This document shows, piece after piece, positions 17,313 to 26,244 of a stretch of 64,000 nucleotides of DNA (positions are counted from its first letter, which is position 1; each line of letters begins with the position of its first letter). Below the pieces are notes generated by a model that saw only the letters and a list, made by a program, of their open reading frames with translations, searched no databases and was not told the DNA's origin. The stretch covers positions 3,975-67,974 of the forward strand of contig JBCCUL010000043.1 in the NCBI GenBank assembly GCA_039197065.1. Direction: 5' to 3'. The translations under genes were made by a program, and so were the position numbers. This DNA is from JANQPX01 sp039197065. GTDB lineage: Bacteria; Pseudomonadota; Alphaproteobacteria; Geminicoccales; Geminicoccaceae.

Positions 17313-18539
17313 ATGCTGACTGTAACCTACGACCCGATATTGGTCACCGCGTCTATCCTGGTCGCCGTCATGGCGTCGTTCACCGGCCTTCGGCTAACGA
17401 CGGGGATCAGTGGGCTTGGACCTCAGGAACGTCGTTGGGCGATTGCCAAGGCGGCGGTGGCGCTCGGCTCCGGCATCTGGTCGATGCATTTCGTCGGCAT
17501 GCTCGCCGTTCAGCTGCCGATCGTTCTGGCCTATGACGCGTTGCCAACGCTGATCTCGGTGCTGATCGCCATATTGGTGGTCGGTATCGGTCTAATTCTT
17601 CTCCATTTCGGCGCTCGCACCCGGGCGCGCATCGCGGTTGCAGGTCTGCTGACCGGGATCGGGATCGTGAGCATGCACTATGTGGGCATGGCTGCGGTGC
17701 GTGGGAACTGCATCATTATCTATGACCCGATTGGCGTTTTGCTCGCGACGGGTATCGCGGTTATCGCTTCGATTCTGTCGCTTGAGCTTGCCTATCACAA
17801 GCGAACTTTCGGCCTTACGCTTGTGGGTGCTGTTGTCCTCGGCCTGACGATTACTGCGATGCACTATACCGCGATGCTTTGGACGACCTTTCTTCCAGGC
17901 GAGGGCATCGATTTCGTTCCGGAGCCCAGCCTTTCTTCCGGCACGCTGGCCCTCATCGTCTCGCTTGCAGCCTTCATGATCTGTGGCCTGTTCCTGTTGA
18001 TGACCGTCCCGATCGGTATTGCCGCCGAGGAATTTGATGAAGCCCAGTCAAAGGCCGAAGCTTTCCCATCAAAAGAGGAGGCTGAGCCCGCAGGATCATC
18101 TTTTGATGGCGACGAGAAAACTGCGGGACGCAGGTCCAGCCGCGATGCGGCGCTTTCCAAGGCCTTCACCGATCAACCATCGGCGGATTTAGAGCGGCAG
18201 CCAATCCGCATTCCATATCAGCGTGAGGACACCATCCGATTCTTAGCGCCAGATGAAATTCTCGCGATCAAGGCCCAAGGGCATTATACGAGCCTGATCA
18301 ACGGTCAGGGCGGCGAACTTTTCTGCCCCTGGCCGCTCTCGAAGCTGGAGAAATCGCTTAAGAACGCAACCTTTCTCCGGACCCATAGGAGCTTTCTCGT
18401 CAACCTCCACCATGTCGCAGGCTTCAGGAGGGACGGCGATAAGGGCTTTTGCCTGATGGGCGAGGGAGCCGCGGTTCGGGAAATCCCCGTCAGCCGCTCT
18501 CAGATCCCGGCGATCCAAAAAGCACTCGGCCTGGACTGA
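17313..18539 (+). CDS. coxC: MHYT-LytTR membrane regulator, CoxC-like
   Basis: 408-aa protein combining an N-terminal membrane sensor and a C-terminal DNA-binding domain, the architecture of CoxC/CoxH in the Oligotropha carboxidovorans cox cluster. Residues 1-235 hold seven hydrophobic helices with three MHYT-type motifs (WSMHFVGM, VSMHYVGM, TAMHYTAM), proposed to bind copper or a diatomic ligand. A charged linker (about 240-305) leads to a LytTR domain (about 307-408; RFLAPDEILAIKAQGHYTSL, FLRTHRSFLVNL). Position directly before coxM supports a role in CO-responsive control, including the direct repeat at 18555-18583 (inference). Confidence 0.92.
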   Translation: MLTVTYDPILVTASILVAVMASFTGLRLTTGISGLGPQERRWAIAKAAVALGSGIWSMHFVGMLAVQLPIVLAYDALPTLISVLIAILVVGIGLILLHFGARTRARIAVAGLLTGIGIVSMHYVGMAAVRGNCIIIYDPIGVLLATGIAVIASILSLELAYHKRTFGLTLVGAVVLGLTITAMHYTAMLWTTFLPGEGIDFVPEPSLSSGTLALIVSLAAFMICGLFLLMTVPIGIAAEEFDEAQSKAEAFPSKEEAEPAGSSFDGDEKTAGRRSSRDAALSKAFTDQPSADLERQPIRIPYQREDTIRFLAPDEILAIKAQGHYTSLINGQGGELFCPWPLSKLEKSLKNATFLRTHRSFLVNLHHVAGFRRDGDKGFCLMGEGAAVREIPVSRSQIPAIQKALGLD

Positions 18540-18554
18540 CCAGCCACCGATCGC

Positions 18555-18583
18555 ATTTCGTGCAGTAGGGCCGTATTTCGTGC
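18555..18583 (+). promoter_or_regulatory. Phased 9-bp direct repeat, candidate LytTR site before coxM
   Basis: ATTTCGTGC occurs at 18555-18563 and again at 18575-18583, exactly 20 bp apart, just past coxC and about 100 bp before coxM. LytTR proteins bind two 9-bp direct repeats spaced about two helical turns apart. An inverted partial copy (CGAAATG, 18608-18614) follows. This is a good candidate for the CoxC binding site (inference). Confidence 0.5.
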
Positions 18584-18684
18584 GTCGCTAAAGCTGCCCA
18601 TGCTTTCGAAATGGCTAGCGAGGCGGCACTTCCTTAGAACAATTCCAATAATAAATAATACAACAGGGGCTTGCGGAGGAAGGC

Positions 18685-19560
18685 ATGATTCCAGGAGCGT
18701 TTGACTACCATCTGCCATCGAGCCTGCCGGACGCCTGCCGTCTGCTAGCCGATCTTGGCGACGATGCACGCGTGGTCGCAGGCGGCCACAGCCTGATTCC
18801 GATGATGAAGCTCAGGATGGCGTTGCCCGAGCATCTAATCGACCTCCGCGCCATCGCCGAGCTGAAAGGCATCACCATCGCGGGCGGCAAGGTGACGATC
18901 GGCGCAATGACCACCCAGACCGAGGTGATCGCCTCTGACGAGCTTGCCCACGTCTGCCCGATCCTCCGAGAAACCTCGCTTCAGATCGCTGACCCGCAGA
19001 TCCGCAATCTTGGCACCATCGGCGGCAATGTCGCCAATGGCGATCCCGGTAACGACATGCCCGCCCTCATGCAAGCTCTGAGTGCGACGTACTACGTCCA
19101 GGGTGCCGCCGGCACGCGGGATATCAAGGCCAGAGACTTTTATGAGGCGGCGTTCTATACGGCGCTCAATGACGACGAGATCCTGACCGTGATCAGCTTC
19201 GAGGCACCGCCTGCTGGCCACGGTTTCTCCTATCAGAAGCAAAAGCGGAAGATTGGCGACTACGCTACGGCGGCGGCCGCCGTCCTCCTCACCATGGACG
19301 GCGGCGCCTGCAAGACGGCGTCGATTGCGCTCACCAATGTCGGCGACACGCCGTTGTTCGCCGAGGCTGCCGGTCAGGCCTTGGTCGGCTCCACCGTCGA
19401 TAAGGCGGCCATCGACGCTGCGGTCCAGGCGGCGGAAGCCATCACATCGCCGGCCGAGGACGGCAGAGGTCCGGCCGCGTTCCGCACCAAGGTCGCCGGC
19501 GTGATGGTCCGGCGAGCGATCGAAGAAGCGCGAACGCGCGCTGGCGGAGGAGAAGTCTAA
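18685..19560 (+). CDS. coxM: Aerobic CO dehydrogenase medium subunit, FAD-binding
   Basis: 291-aa flavoprotein subunit of CO dehydrogenase. It carries FAD and passes electrons from the Fe-S clusters toward the quinone pool. The two FAD-binding signatures of the xanthine-oxidase-family medium subunit are present: AGGHSLIPMMKLR (about 32-44) and TIGGNVANGDPGND (about 111-124). GGAGGA lies just before the ATG. The stop overlaps the coxS start as TAATG. Length matches CoxM of characterised carboxydotrophs. Confidence 0.96.
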   Translation: MIPGAFDYHLPSSLPDACRLLADLGDDARVVAGGHSLIPMMKLRMALPEHLIDLRAIAELKGITIAGGKVTIGAMTTQTEVIASDELAHVCPILRETSLQIADPQIRNLGTIGGNVANGDPGNDMPALMQALSATYYVQGAAGTRDIKARDFYEAAFYTALNDDEILTVISFEAPPAGHGFSYQKQKRKIGDYATAAAAVLLTMDGGACKTASIALTNVGDTPLFAEAAGQALVGSTVDKAAIDAAVQAAEAITSPAEDGRGPAAFRTKVAGVMVRRAIEEARTRAGGGEV

Positions 19561-20054
19561 TGGCCAAGATGCATGTCCAGATGACCGTCAATGGCGAGGC
19601 GGTCGAGGCGCTCGCCGAGCCGCGCACGCTTCTCATCCACTTCCTCCGCGAGCAACAGAACCTGACCGGCCCCCACATCGGCTGCGACACCGGCCATTGC
19701 GGCGCCTGCACCGTCGACATGAACGGCAAGTCCGTGAAGTCCTGCATGGTGTTCGTGGCCCAGGCCAATGGCGCCGAGGTCACCACCATCGAAGGCATCA
19801 CCCAGCCCGACGGCACCATGCACGCGCTCCAGGAAGCCTTTCGCGAGCATCACGGCCTGCAATGCGGCTATTGCACGCCGGGGATGATCACCCGCGCCTA
19901 CCGCCTGCTGCAGGAAAACCCGAGCCCGTCCGAAGAGGATATCCGCTACGGCATCTCCGGCAATCTCTGCCGCTGCACCGGGTATCAGAACATCGTGAAA
20001 GCCATTCAGGCGGCCGCGACCGAGCTTAGCGCCGCCAAGGAGGCCGCAGAATGA
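19560..20054 (+). CDS. coxS: Aerobic CO dehydrogenase small subunit, 2x[2Fe-2S]
   Basis: 164-aa iron-sulfur subunit linking the molybdenum site to FAD. The N-terminal plant-ferredoxin-like cluster is ligated by C42, C47, C50 and C62 (GCDTGHCGAC and SC). The C-terminal cluster is ligated by C102, C105, C137 and C139 (QCGYCTPGM and NLCRCTGYQNI). All eight ligands are present. It overlaps coxM by one base and coxL by four, so M-S-L are translationally coupled. Confidence 0.97.
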   Translation: MAKMHVQMTVNGEAVEALAEPRTLLIHFLREQQNLTGPHIGCDTGHCGACTVDMNGKSVKSCMVFVAQANGAEVTTIEGITQPDGTMHALQEAFREHHGLQCGYCTPGMITRAYRLLQENPSPSEEDIRYGISGNLCRCTGYQNIVKAIQAAATELSAAKEAAE

Positions 20055-22471
20055 ACGACCAGACCCCCTCCTCAGCCGAACGCACCGCCAAGCTCGAAGG
20101 TCTCGGCTGCTCCCGAAAGCGCGTCGAGGACGCCCGCTTCACCCAGGGCAAGGGCAACTATGTCGACGACATCAAGCTCCCCGGCATGCTGTTCGGCGAC
20201 TTCGTCCGCTCCCCCTACGGCCACGCCCGCATCAAATCCATCAACGCCGACGCGGCGCTCGCGGTTCCTGGCGTCAAGGCGGTGCTGACGGCGGCTGACC
20301 TGAAGCCCTTGAACCTGCACTACATGCCGACGCTCGCCGGCGACGTGCAGGCAGTCCTCGCCGAAGAGAAAGTGCTCTTTCAGAATCAGGAAGTCGCCTT
20401 CGTGGTCGCGACCGACCGTTACGCCGCCGCCGATGCGGTCGAGCTGGTGGAGGTCGAGTATGAGGACCTGCCCGCCCTGGTCGACCCTCGAAAAGCGATG
20501 GACGACGATGCGCCCATCCTGCGCGAGGACATCGCCGACAAGATGGAAGGCGCCCACGGACCTCGAAAGCACAAAAACCACATCTTCTTCTGGGACGCAG
20601 GCGATCGGTCCGGCACCGAGCAGGCGCTCGGCGACAGCGAGGTGCTCGCCGAAGAAGAGATCACCTATCAGCGCGTGCACCCCTGTCCCTTGGAAACCTG
20701 CGGCTGCGTCGCCTCGATGGACAAGGTCAACGGCAAGCTCACGCTCTGGGGCACCTTTCAGGCCCCGCACGCCGTGCGCACGGTGGCGTCCCTCATCTCC
20801 ACCATCCCCGAGCACAATATCCGGGTGATCTCGCCGGACATCGGCGGCGGCTTCGGCAACAAGGTTGGCGTCTATCCCGGCTATATCTGCGCCATCGTCG
20901 CCTCGATCGTCACAGGTGTGCCGGTGAAGTGGATCGAGGACCGCATCGAGAACCTGTCCACCACCGCCTTCGCGCGCGACTACCACATGTCCGGCAAGAT
21001 CTCGGCCACCAGGGACGGCCACATCACCGGTCTCTGGTGCCACGTCCTCGCCGATCACGGAGCCTTCGACGCCTGCGCCGATCCGACCAAGTTCCCAGCC
21101 GGCTTCTTCAACATCTGCACCGGCTCCTACGACATTCCGGTCGCCTATGTCGGCGTCGATGGCGTCTACACCAACAAGGCGCCGGGCGGCGTCGCCTATC
21201 GCTGCTCGTTCCGCGTCACCGAAGCGTCCTACTTCATTGAGCGCATGATCGACGTGCTTGCCCGCAAGCTCGACATGGACCCGGTGGAGCTGCGCCAAAA
21301 GAACTTCATCAAGAAGGAGCAGTTCCCCTACACGTCAGCCCTCGGCTGGGAGTATGACAGCGGCGACTACCAAACCGCGATGAGCCAGGCGCTGGACACG
21401 GTCGAGTATAAAAAACTACGGGCGGAGCAGAAGGCCAATCGCGAGGCGTTCGATCGCGGCGAGACGCGCTCCTTGATGGGCATCGGCGTCGCCTTCTTCA
21501 CCGAGATCGTGGGCGCCGGCCCGGTCAAGAATTGCGACATCCTCGGCCTTGGCATGTTCGACAGCTGCGAGATCCGCATCCACCCAACGGGCTCGGCAAT
21601 CGCCAGGCTCGGCACCATCAGCCAGGGCCAGGGCCACGCCACCACCTTCGCCCAGATCCTCGCTTCCGAGATCGGCATTCCTGCTGAGAACATCACGGTT
21701 GAGGAGGGCGACACCGACACCGCCCCCTACGGCCTCGGCACCTACGGCTCACGCTCGACCCCGGTCGCCGGCGCGGCCACCGCGATGGCCGGGCGAAAGA
21801 TCCGGGCGAAGGCGCAGATGATCGCCGCCTACCTCCTGGAGGTGCATGACGACGATCTCGAATGGGACGTCGATCGGTTCCAGGTGAAGGGCAACCCCGA
21901 GCGCGCCAAGACCATGGTGGAGATCGCGTTCGCCGCCTACAACCAGGCGATCCCCGGCATCGAGCCCGGCCTGGAGGCGGTCAGCTACTACGATCCGCCC
22001 AACATGACCTACCCCTTCGGCGCTTACATCTGCGTGGTCAACATCGACATCGACACCGGCGTCACCGACATCCGCCGCTTCTACGCGCTGGATGACTGCG
22101 GCACCCGCATCAATCCCATGGTCATCGAAGGCCAGGTCCACGGCGGCCTCACCGAAGCGCTCGCGATCGCCATGGGCCAGGAGATTTCGTACGACGAGAT
22201 CGGCAACGTCAAAGGCGCCAGCCTCATGGACTTCTTCCTGCCGACCTCCGTCGAAACGCCGACCTGGGAGACGGACCACACGGTCACGCCCTCCCCCCAC
22301 CATCCGATCGGCGCCAAGGGCGTCGGCGAGAGCCCGAATGTCGGCGGCGTCTCCGCCTTCTCCAACGCCATCAACGACGCCTTCGCCCACAAAGGCCTGA
22401 CCCACACCCAGATGCCCCACGACCACTGGCGCATCTGGCAAACCGCCGAGCAGCTTGGGTTGCACGGCTGA
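20051..22471 (+). CDS. coxL: Aerobic CO dehydrogenase large subunit, form I (Mo-Cu)
   Basis: 806-aa catalytic subunit that oxidises CO with water to CO2, holding molybdopterin cytosine dinucleotide and the Mo-S-Cu centre. The form I signature AYRCSFR is present at 382-388, with C385 as the copper ligand; form II (BMS-type) proteins have AYRGAGR instead. The catalytic glutamate is E760 in GAKGVGESPN. The conserved GGGFGNK stretch lies near residue 275. Length is close to that of O. carboxidovorans CoxL. This makes the locus a true CO-oxidising enzyme rather than another xanthine-oxidase-family hydroxylase. Confidence 0.97.
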   Translation: MNDQTPSSAERTAKLEGLGCSRKRVEDARFTQGKGNYVDDIKLPGMLFGDFVRSPYGHARIKSINADAALAVPGVKAVLTAADLKPLNLHYMPTLAGDVQAVLAEEKVLFQNQEVAFVVATDRYAAADAVELVEVEYEDLPALVDPRKAMDDDAPILREDIADKMEGAHGPRKHKNHIFFWDAGDRSGTEQALGDSEVLAEEEITYQRVHPCPLETCGCVASMDKVNGKLTLWGTFQAPHAVRTVASLISTIPEHNIRVISPDIGGGFGNKVGVYPGYICAIVASIVTGVPVKWIEDRIENLSTTAFARDYHMSGKISATRDGHITGLWCHVLADHGAFDACADPTKFPAGFFNICTGSYDIPVAYVGVDGVYTNKAPGGVAYRCSFRVTEASYFIERMIDVLARKLDMDPVELRQKNFIKKEQFPYTSALGWEYDSGDYQTAMSQALDTVEYKKLRAEQKANREAFDRGETRSLMGIGVAFFTEIVGAGPVKNCDILGLGMFDSCEIRIHPTGSAIARLGTISQGQGHATTFAQILASEIGIPAENITVEEGDTDTAPYGLGTYGSRSTPVAGAATAMAGRKIRAKAQMIAAYLLEVHDDDLEWDVDRFQVKGNPERAKTMVEIAFAAYNQAIPGIEPGLEAVSYYDPPNMTYPFGAYICVVNIDIDTGVTDIRRFYALDDCGTRINPMVIEGQVHGGLTEALAIAMGQEISYDEIGNVKGASLMDFFLPTSVETPTWETDHTVTPSPHHPIGAKGVGESPNVGGVSAFSNAINDAFAHKGLTHTQMPHDHWRIWQTAEQLGLHG

Positions 22472-22484
22472 CGGGGGAGAGGAG

Positions 22485-22525
22485 GGGCCCGGCGTGCTGG
22501 ATTGCCCCACGACAAAGCCGGGCCC
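22485..22525 (+). promoter_or_regulatory. Hairpin between coxL and coxD
   Basis: GGGCCCGGC (22485-22493) pairs with GCCGGGCCC (22517-22525), a 9-bp perfect stem with a 23-nt loop and no U tract. It lies 14 bp past the coxL stop and ends 12 bp before the coxD ATG. It may stabilise the coxMSL message or lower expression of the maturation genes (inference). Confidence 0.5.
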
Positions 22526-22537
22526 ATCTTCCTGATC

Positions 22538-23416
22538 ATGGATAGCGTTGACGATCTTCAAGAACGCCTCGCGGCAGCCGGCTATGTCGCCGACGAGACG
22601 CTCGCTGCCGCCTTGCAGCTCACGCTTCAGCTCGGTCGGCCGCTGCTCCTCGAAGGGGAAGCCGGCGTCGGCAAGACGGAGATCGGCAAGACGCTCGCCG
22701 CGATCCAGGACACCAGGCTGATTCGCCTCCAGTGCTATGAGGGCCTGGATGCCAGTCAGGCGATCTACGAGTGGAACTATCGCCGCCAGCTGCTCGCGAT
22801 CAAAGCTCAGGAGCAAGGTGGCAAAGCGGCCGATGAAATCGAAGCCGAGATTTTCTCCGAGCGGTTCCTCCTGAGGCGACCACTTCTCGAAGCGATCAGC
22901 CAAGTAACGCCTCCAGTGCTACTGGTGGACGAGATCGATCGGGCGGATGAGGAGTTCGAGGCCTATCTCCTGGAGATCCTGGCCGACTTCCAGATCACCA
23001 TCCCCGAGCTTGGCACGATCGAGGCGGTCTCGATCCCCCATGTCATCCTCACCAGCAACGGCACCCGCGCGCTTTCAGACGCCCTTCGCCGCCGCTGCCT
23101 CTACACCTGGATCGACTTTCCGAGCGAGGAGCGCGAACGCGAAATCATCCAAAAGTGCCTTCCGCAAATTGAGCCCGTGCTCGCCGAGCAGATTGCGCGC
23201 TTCGTCCAGGCCCTGCGCAAGGAGGAGCTGGAGAAAACGCCGGGCATCGCCGAGACGCTGGACTGGGCGGCCGCTTTGGTCGGCCTCGACATCAAGACCC
23301 TGGACGGCGATCCCGAGAGCCTGCGGAAGACTTTGATCTGCCTGCTCAAGACCGAGGCGGACCAGGCGGCCGTGACCAAAGAAGTCACCAGCCGGCTCGC
23401 CGGACGGGCGGCCTGA
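22538..23416 (+). CDS. coxD: CO dehydrogenase maturation AAA+ ATPase (MoxR family)
   Basis: 292-aa AAA+ ATPase needed in O. carboxidovorans to insert sulfur and then copper at the Mo site. Walker A is GEAGVGKT at 40-47, Walker B LLVDEID near 128-134, sensor 1 TSNGTR, and arginine-finger region DALRRRC. I choose the ATG at 22538 (MDSVDDLQERL) because homologues begin a few residues before this segment; an in-frame TTG at 22502 is the alternative. It lies four bases before coxE, consistent with a CoxD-CoxE partnership. Confidence 0.93.
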   Translation: MDSVDDLQERLAAAGYVADETLAAALQLTLQLGRPLLLEGEAGVGKTEIGKTLAAIQDTRLIRLQCYEGLDASQAIYEWNYRRQLLAIKAQEQGGKAADEIEAEIFSERFLLRRPLLEAISQVTPPVLLVDEIDRADEEFEAYLLEILADFQITIPELGTIEAVSIPHVILTSNGTRALSDALRRRCLYTWIDFPSEEREREIIQKCLPQIEPVLAEQIARFVQALRKEELEKTPGIAETLDWAAALVGLDIKTLDGDPESLRKTLICLLKTEADQAAVTKEVTSRLAGRAA

Positions 23417-23418
23417 TC

Positions 23419-24594
23419 ATGGCCAACGTCGACGCTCGGGCCGCGCCCGCGGCGCGCATGGTCGGCTTCATCGACCATCTCCGCAGCAACGACTTCGCGG
23501 TCGGCCCCAAGGAGACCGAAGCCGCCCTCACACTTCTCGCCGATGAGCGCTGGCTGCCGCAGCGTCACGCGCGGCTCGGCCTTCGCTGTCTCCTGGCCTC
23601 GCGAAAGGACGACTGGGAGCGCTTCGACGATCTGTTCGAGGCCTATTGGTTTCGGCGCGGAAAAACTCGCGAGCGAGCGAGGTCGAAACCCGGTGCGGCC
23701 ACCGGCAAGCAACACCCCGAGATCTGGCAGGACCATCTCGGCGATGGCCGATCGGCTAAGCGTGGCGCGCAACAGGAGGCCGCAGGGGACGATGAAACCG
23801 TCTCGTCTTCGGGCCAGGGCCGTCTCATTGCGACGACGGAGACGACGCTCCAACGCACCGATCTTCGCCACATCACGGACCCGGACGAGATCAAGGCGGC
23901 GGAACACCTCGCCTACCGCCTAGCCTCCGCCATCCGCTACCGCCTAAGCCGCCGCTACCGTCAAAGTAAGCGAGGTTCGCGTCCGGACCTCCGCCGCACC
24001 ATCCGCGCAAACCTACAAAATGGCGGCGACCCGCTGGAACTGGTCACCAAGGCACGGCCCGACCGTCCCGTCCGTCTGGTGGTGCTGCTCGACGTCTCGG
24101 GCTCGATGCAGCCCTACAGCCGCTTCTTCCTGCAGTTCGTGAAAGGCCTCGTCTGCAGCTGGCTCGACACCGAGGCCTTCCTCTTCCACACCCGCCTGGT
24201 GCGCGTCACCGATGCGGTGCGGGATCGCGATTCGATCCGCGCGATGAGCAAGCTCGCGCTGATGGCCGAAGGCTTCGGCGGCGGCACCAAGCTCGGCCAT
24301 TGCCTCCGCGTCTTCAACGACCGCTACGCAAAGTCGACGGTCGACAGCCGCACCGTCTTCTTCATCCTTTCCGACGGCTACGACACGGGGTCCTGCGAGG
24401 ACCTCGTTGACGCGCTATCGCGCCTAAGGAAACGAGCGCCACGCCTGGCGTGGTTGAATCCGCTGCTTGGTTGGCGGGATTATGAGCCGGTCAACAGGGC
24501 GATGGTCTCGGCCATGCCGCTGATCGACCACTTCGCCGCCGCCCATACGCTCGAAGCGCTCGCGGCGATCGAAGCCGATCTGGCGAGGCTCTGA
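23419..24594 (+). CDS. coxE: CO dehydrogenase maturation protein, VWA domain
   Basis: 391-aa cytoplasmic von Willebrand A protein that works with the CoxD MoxR-type ATPase in metal-centre maturation. The metal-ion-dependent adhesion motif DVSGSM is at 225-230 with D225, S227 and S229; a downstream Thr/Asp (GGGTKLGHCL and LSDGYDTG) completes it. A long charged, low-complexity insert spans about 82-145. The gene starts immediately after coxD and ends three bases before coxF. Confidence 0.94.
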   Translation: MANVDARAAPAARMVGFIDHLRSNDFAVGPKETEAALTLLADERWLPQRHARLGLRCLLASRKDDWERFDDLFEAYWFRRGKTRERARSKPGAATGKQHPEIWQDHLGDGRSAKRGAQQEAAGDDETVSSSGQGRLIATTETTLQRTDLRHITDPDEIKAAEHLAYRLASAIRYRLSRRYRQSKRGSRPDLRRTIRANLQNGGDPLELVTKARPDRPVRLVVLLDVSGSMQPYSRFFLQFVKGLVCSWLDTEAFLFHTRLVRVTDAVRDRDSIRAMSKLALMAEGFGGGTKLGHCLRVFNDRYAKSTVDSRTVFFILSDGYDTGSCEDLVDALSRLRKRAPRLAWLNPLLGWRDYEPVNRAMVSAMPLIDHFAAAHTLEALAAIEADLARL

Positions 24595-24597
24595 GCG

Positions 24598-25341
24598 ATG
24601 AGCCTGACCCTGGACGCCACCCTTGGACTGATCGAGGATCTCCGAAAGCGCGGCCAGGATTTTTGCGTCTGCACCATCGTCAGGACGGCGAACGCGACCT
24701 CGGCCAAGGCCGGCGCCAAGGCGGTGGTCACGTCGGATGGCGTGCTCCACGGCTTCGTCGGCGGCGGTTGCGTGCAGGGTGCCGTGCGCAAGGCGGCGCT
24801 CGAGGTTCTGGCGGCGGGCGAGCCTCGTCTGATGCGGGTAAAGCCCAGGGACGATGTTGATGCGTCGACCGACCAGGACGGCGTCGAGCTGCACGGCTCC
24901 AGCTGTCCGAGCGGCGGCACGGTCGAATTCTTCCTGGAGCCGACCCGCCAGCGCATGCGTCTCCTGATCCTCGGAAGCTCACCGGTCGCCGCAGCCCTTT
25001 CCCGGCTCGGCCAGGCGGTCGGCGTCGAGACCATGGCCGAGGAAGAGTTCGCTGCTGACCTTGATCTTCGCGAACGGGACGCCGTGGTCGTCGCCACCCA
25101 GGGACGCGGCGATCGCCAGGCGCTCGAAGCCGCGCTTCGATCCGAGGCCGGCTATGTCGGCATGATCGGCAGCCGAAAGAAGATCGCAACGCTACTGGAG
25201 CGCATCGGCGCAGGCGTTTCCGATGAACGCAGGCAGGCGCTGCACGGCCCGGCCGGGCTCGACATCGGCGCGATCGAACCGGAGGAGATCGCGCTTTCCA
25301 TTCTATCCGAGATCATCCGGGAACGCCGGAGCCATCGATAG
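24598..25341 (+). CDS. coxF: XdhC/CoxF-family maturation protein
   Basis: 247-aa member of the XdhC/CoxI family. The N-terminal XdhC domain (about 1-105) contains GFVGGGCVQGAV and the usual P-SGGTVEFFLEP end; the C-terminal Rossmann domain (about 118-240) contains LLILGSSPVAAALSRL and YVGMIGSRKK. Such proteins bind the molybdenum cofactor and support its sulfuration and delivery to xanthine-oxidase-family enzymes. It closes the coxMSLDEF run; coxG, coxH, coxI, coxK and coxB are not in this window. Confidence 0.92.
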   Translation: MSLTLDATLGLIEDLRKRGQDFCVCTIVRTANATSAKAGAKAVVTSDGVLHGFVGGGCVQGAVRKAALEVLAAGEPRLMRVKPRDDVDASTDQDGVELHGSSCPSGGTVEFFLEPTRQRMRLLILGSSPVAAALSRLGQAVGVETMAEEEFAADLDLRERDAVVVATQGRGDRQALEAALRSEAGYVGMIGSRKKIATLLERIGAGVSDERRQALHGPAGLDIGAIEPEEIALSILSEIIRERRSHR

Positions 25342-25356
25342 CTGAGGCGGTAGCGC

Positions 25357-26244
25357 CTATGCCGCATCCGAGCTGATCGTTCTGAAGTGATCGTTGATCG
25401 CGCCGGCAGTCGTAAACCAGACCCGTCCATTCGCCTGGCTTTTGATCGTGCGGAGCGCTCTGGCAAGGTGCTTCAGGCGATGGGGGTGGCCCATCAGATA
25501 GGCGTGAAGCGCAATACCGATCACCAACGGGCGATCTTTGCTTTCGTCCAGCATGATCTCGAAGGCGTCCAAGATCATGTCAGCGAACTCCGCGCCTTCA
25601 CGTTTGCGCGCGACGATCTGGGGAATGTCGTTCAGTTCCTGCGGATAGGGTACGGCTAGAATTCGGCCGCGGCGCGTGCGCATCCAGACGGGCTGATCGT
25701 CGTGGCACCAATCCAGCACATACTCGTAACCGGCCTCGTCGAGGAGATCGGGCGTCACCCGGCTTTCCGAAATCCAAGGGCCGAGCCAGCCTTTCGGAGG
25801 CCGCCCCTCGGCGGCGGTGATCGTCGACGTCGCCTCCGCGATCAGCCTAGCCTCATCCGCTTCGGCTAGATCGCCCTGGCGTTCCGCATTGGTCCGTCCA
25901 TGGCCGGCGATCTCGTCACCCCGATTGCGGAACGCCTCGATCACGCGCGGCGCATGTGCGTACATCTCACTGTTCACCAAAGCGGTCGTCGGCAGGCTCA
26001 GCTCGTCGAACAGGGACAGCATGCGCCAGACCCCGGCCCGGTTGCCGTAGTCGCGCCAGGCGTAGTTCAGCACATCCGGTTCCGGACCGCCGGGCGCCAG
26101 CGTCGCCCCCAGCCCGTCGCCGAAGGCGAAACATTCGAGATTCATGCCGATGTAGAAGGCCAATCTCGCGCCATTCGGCCAATCGAACACCGGCCTGTCC
26201 GGTAGGGCTGAGTAGGCGTAACGATGATGTTGGGAGAGCGGCAT
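25357..26244 (-). CDS. Polysaccharide deacetylase / allantoinase PuuE-like hydrolase
   Basis: 295-aa NodB-homology (CE4-like) hydrolase. Family segments are LPTTALVNSEMYAHAP, the metal-binding-type DEIAGHGRTNAERQ, GWLGPWISESRVTPDLLDEA and LVIGIALHAYLMGHPHRL. Cytoplasmic proteins of this type often hydrolyse cyclic amides (PuuE allantoinase) rather than polysaccharide, and no signal peptide is seen. The full allantoin pathway is absent, so the substrate is open. It is divergent from the second TRAP operon, suggesting the transporter imports its substrate (inference). Confidence 0.85.
   Translation of the reverse strand: MPLSQHHRYAYSALPDRPVFDWPNGARLAFYIGMNLECFAFGDGLGATLAPGGPEPDVLNYAWRDYGNRAGVWRMLSLFDELSLPTTALVNSEMYAHAPRVIEAFRNRGDEIAGHGRTNAERQGDLAEADEARLIAEATSTITAAEGRPPKGWLGPWISESRVTPDLLDEAGYEYVLDWCHDDQPVWMRTRRGRILAVPYPQELNDIPQIVARKREGAEFADMILDAFEIMLDESKDRPLVIGIALHAYLMGHPHRLKHLARALRTIKSQANGRVWFTTAGAINDHFRTISSDAA

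Noticed and set aside
18613..18640. Possible sigma-54 promoter before coxM (GGCACTTCC)
   Set aside because: No GC dinucleotide at the required ten-base spacing from the GG.
20072..21298. Long minus-strand open frame opposite coxL (408 aa)
   Set aside because: Composition is that of a GC-rich antisense frame, and coxL with all active-site residues occupies the plus strand.
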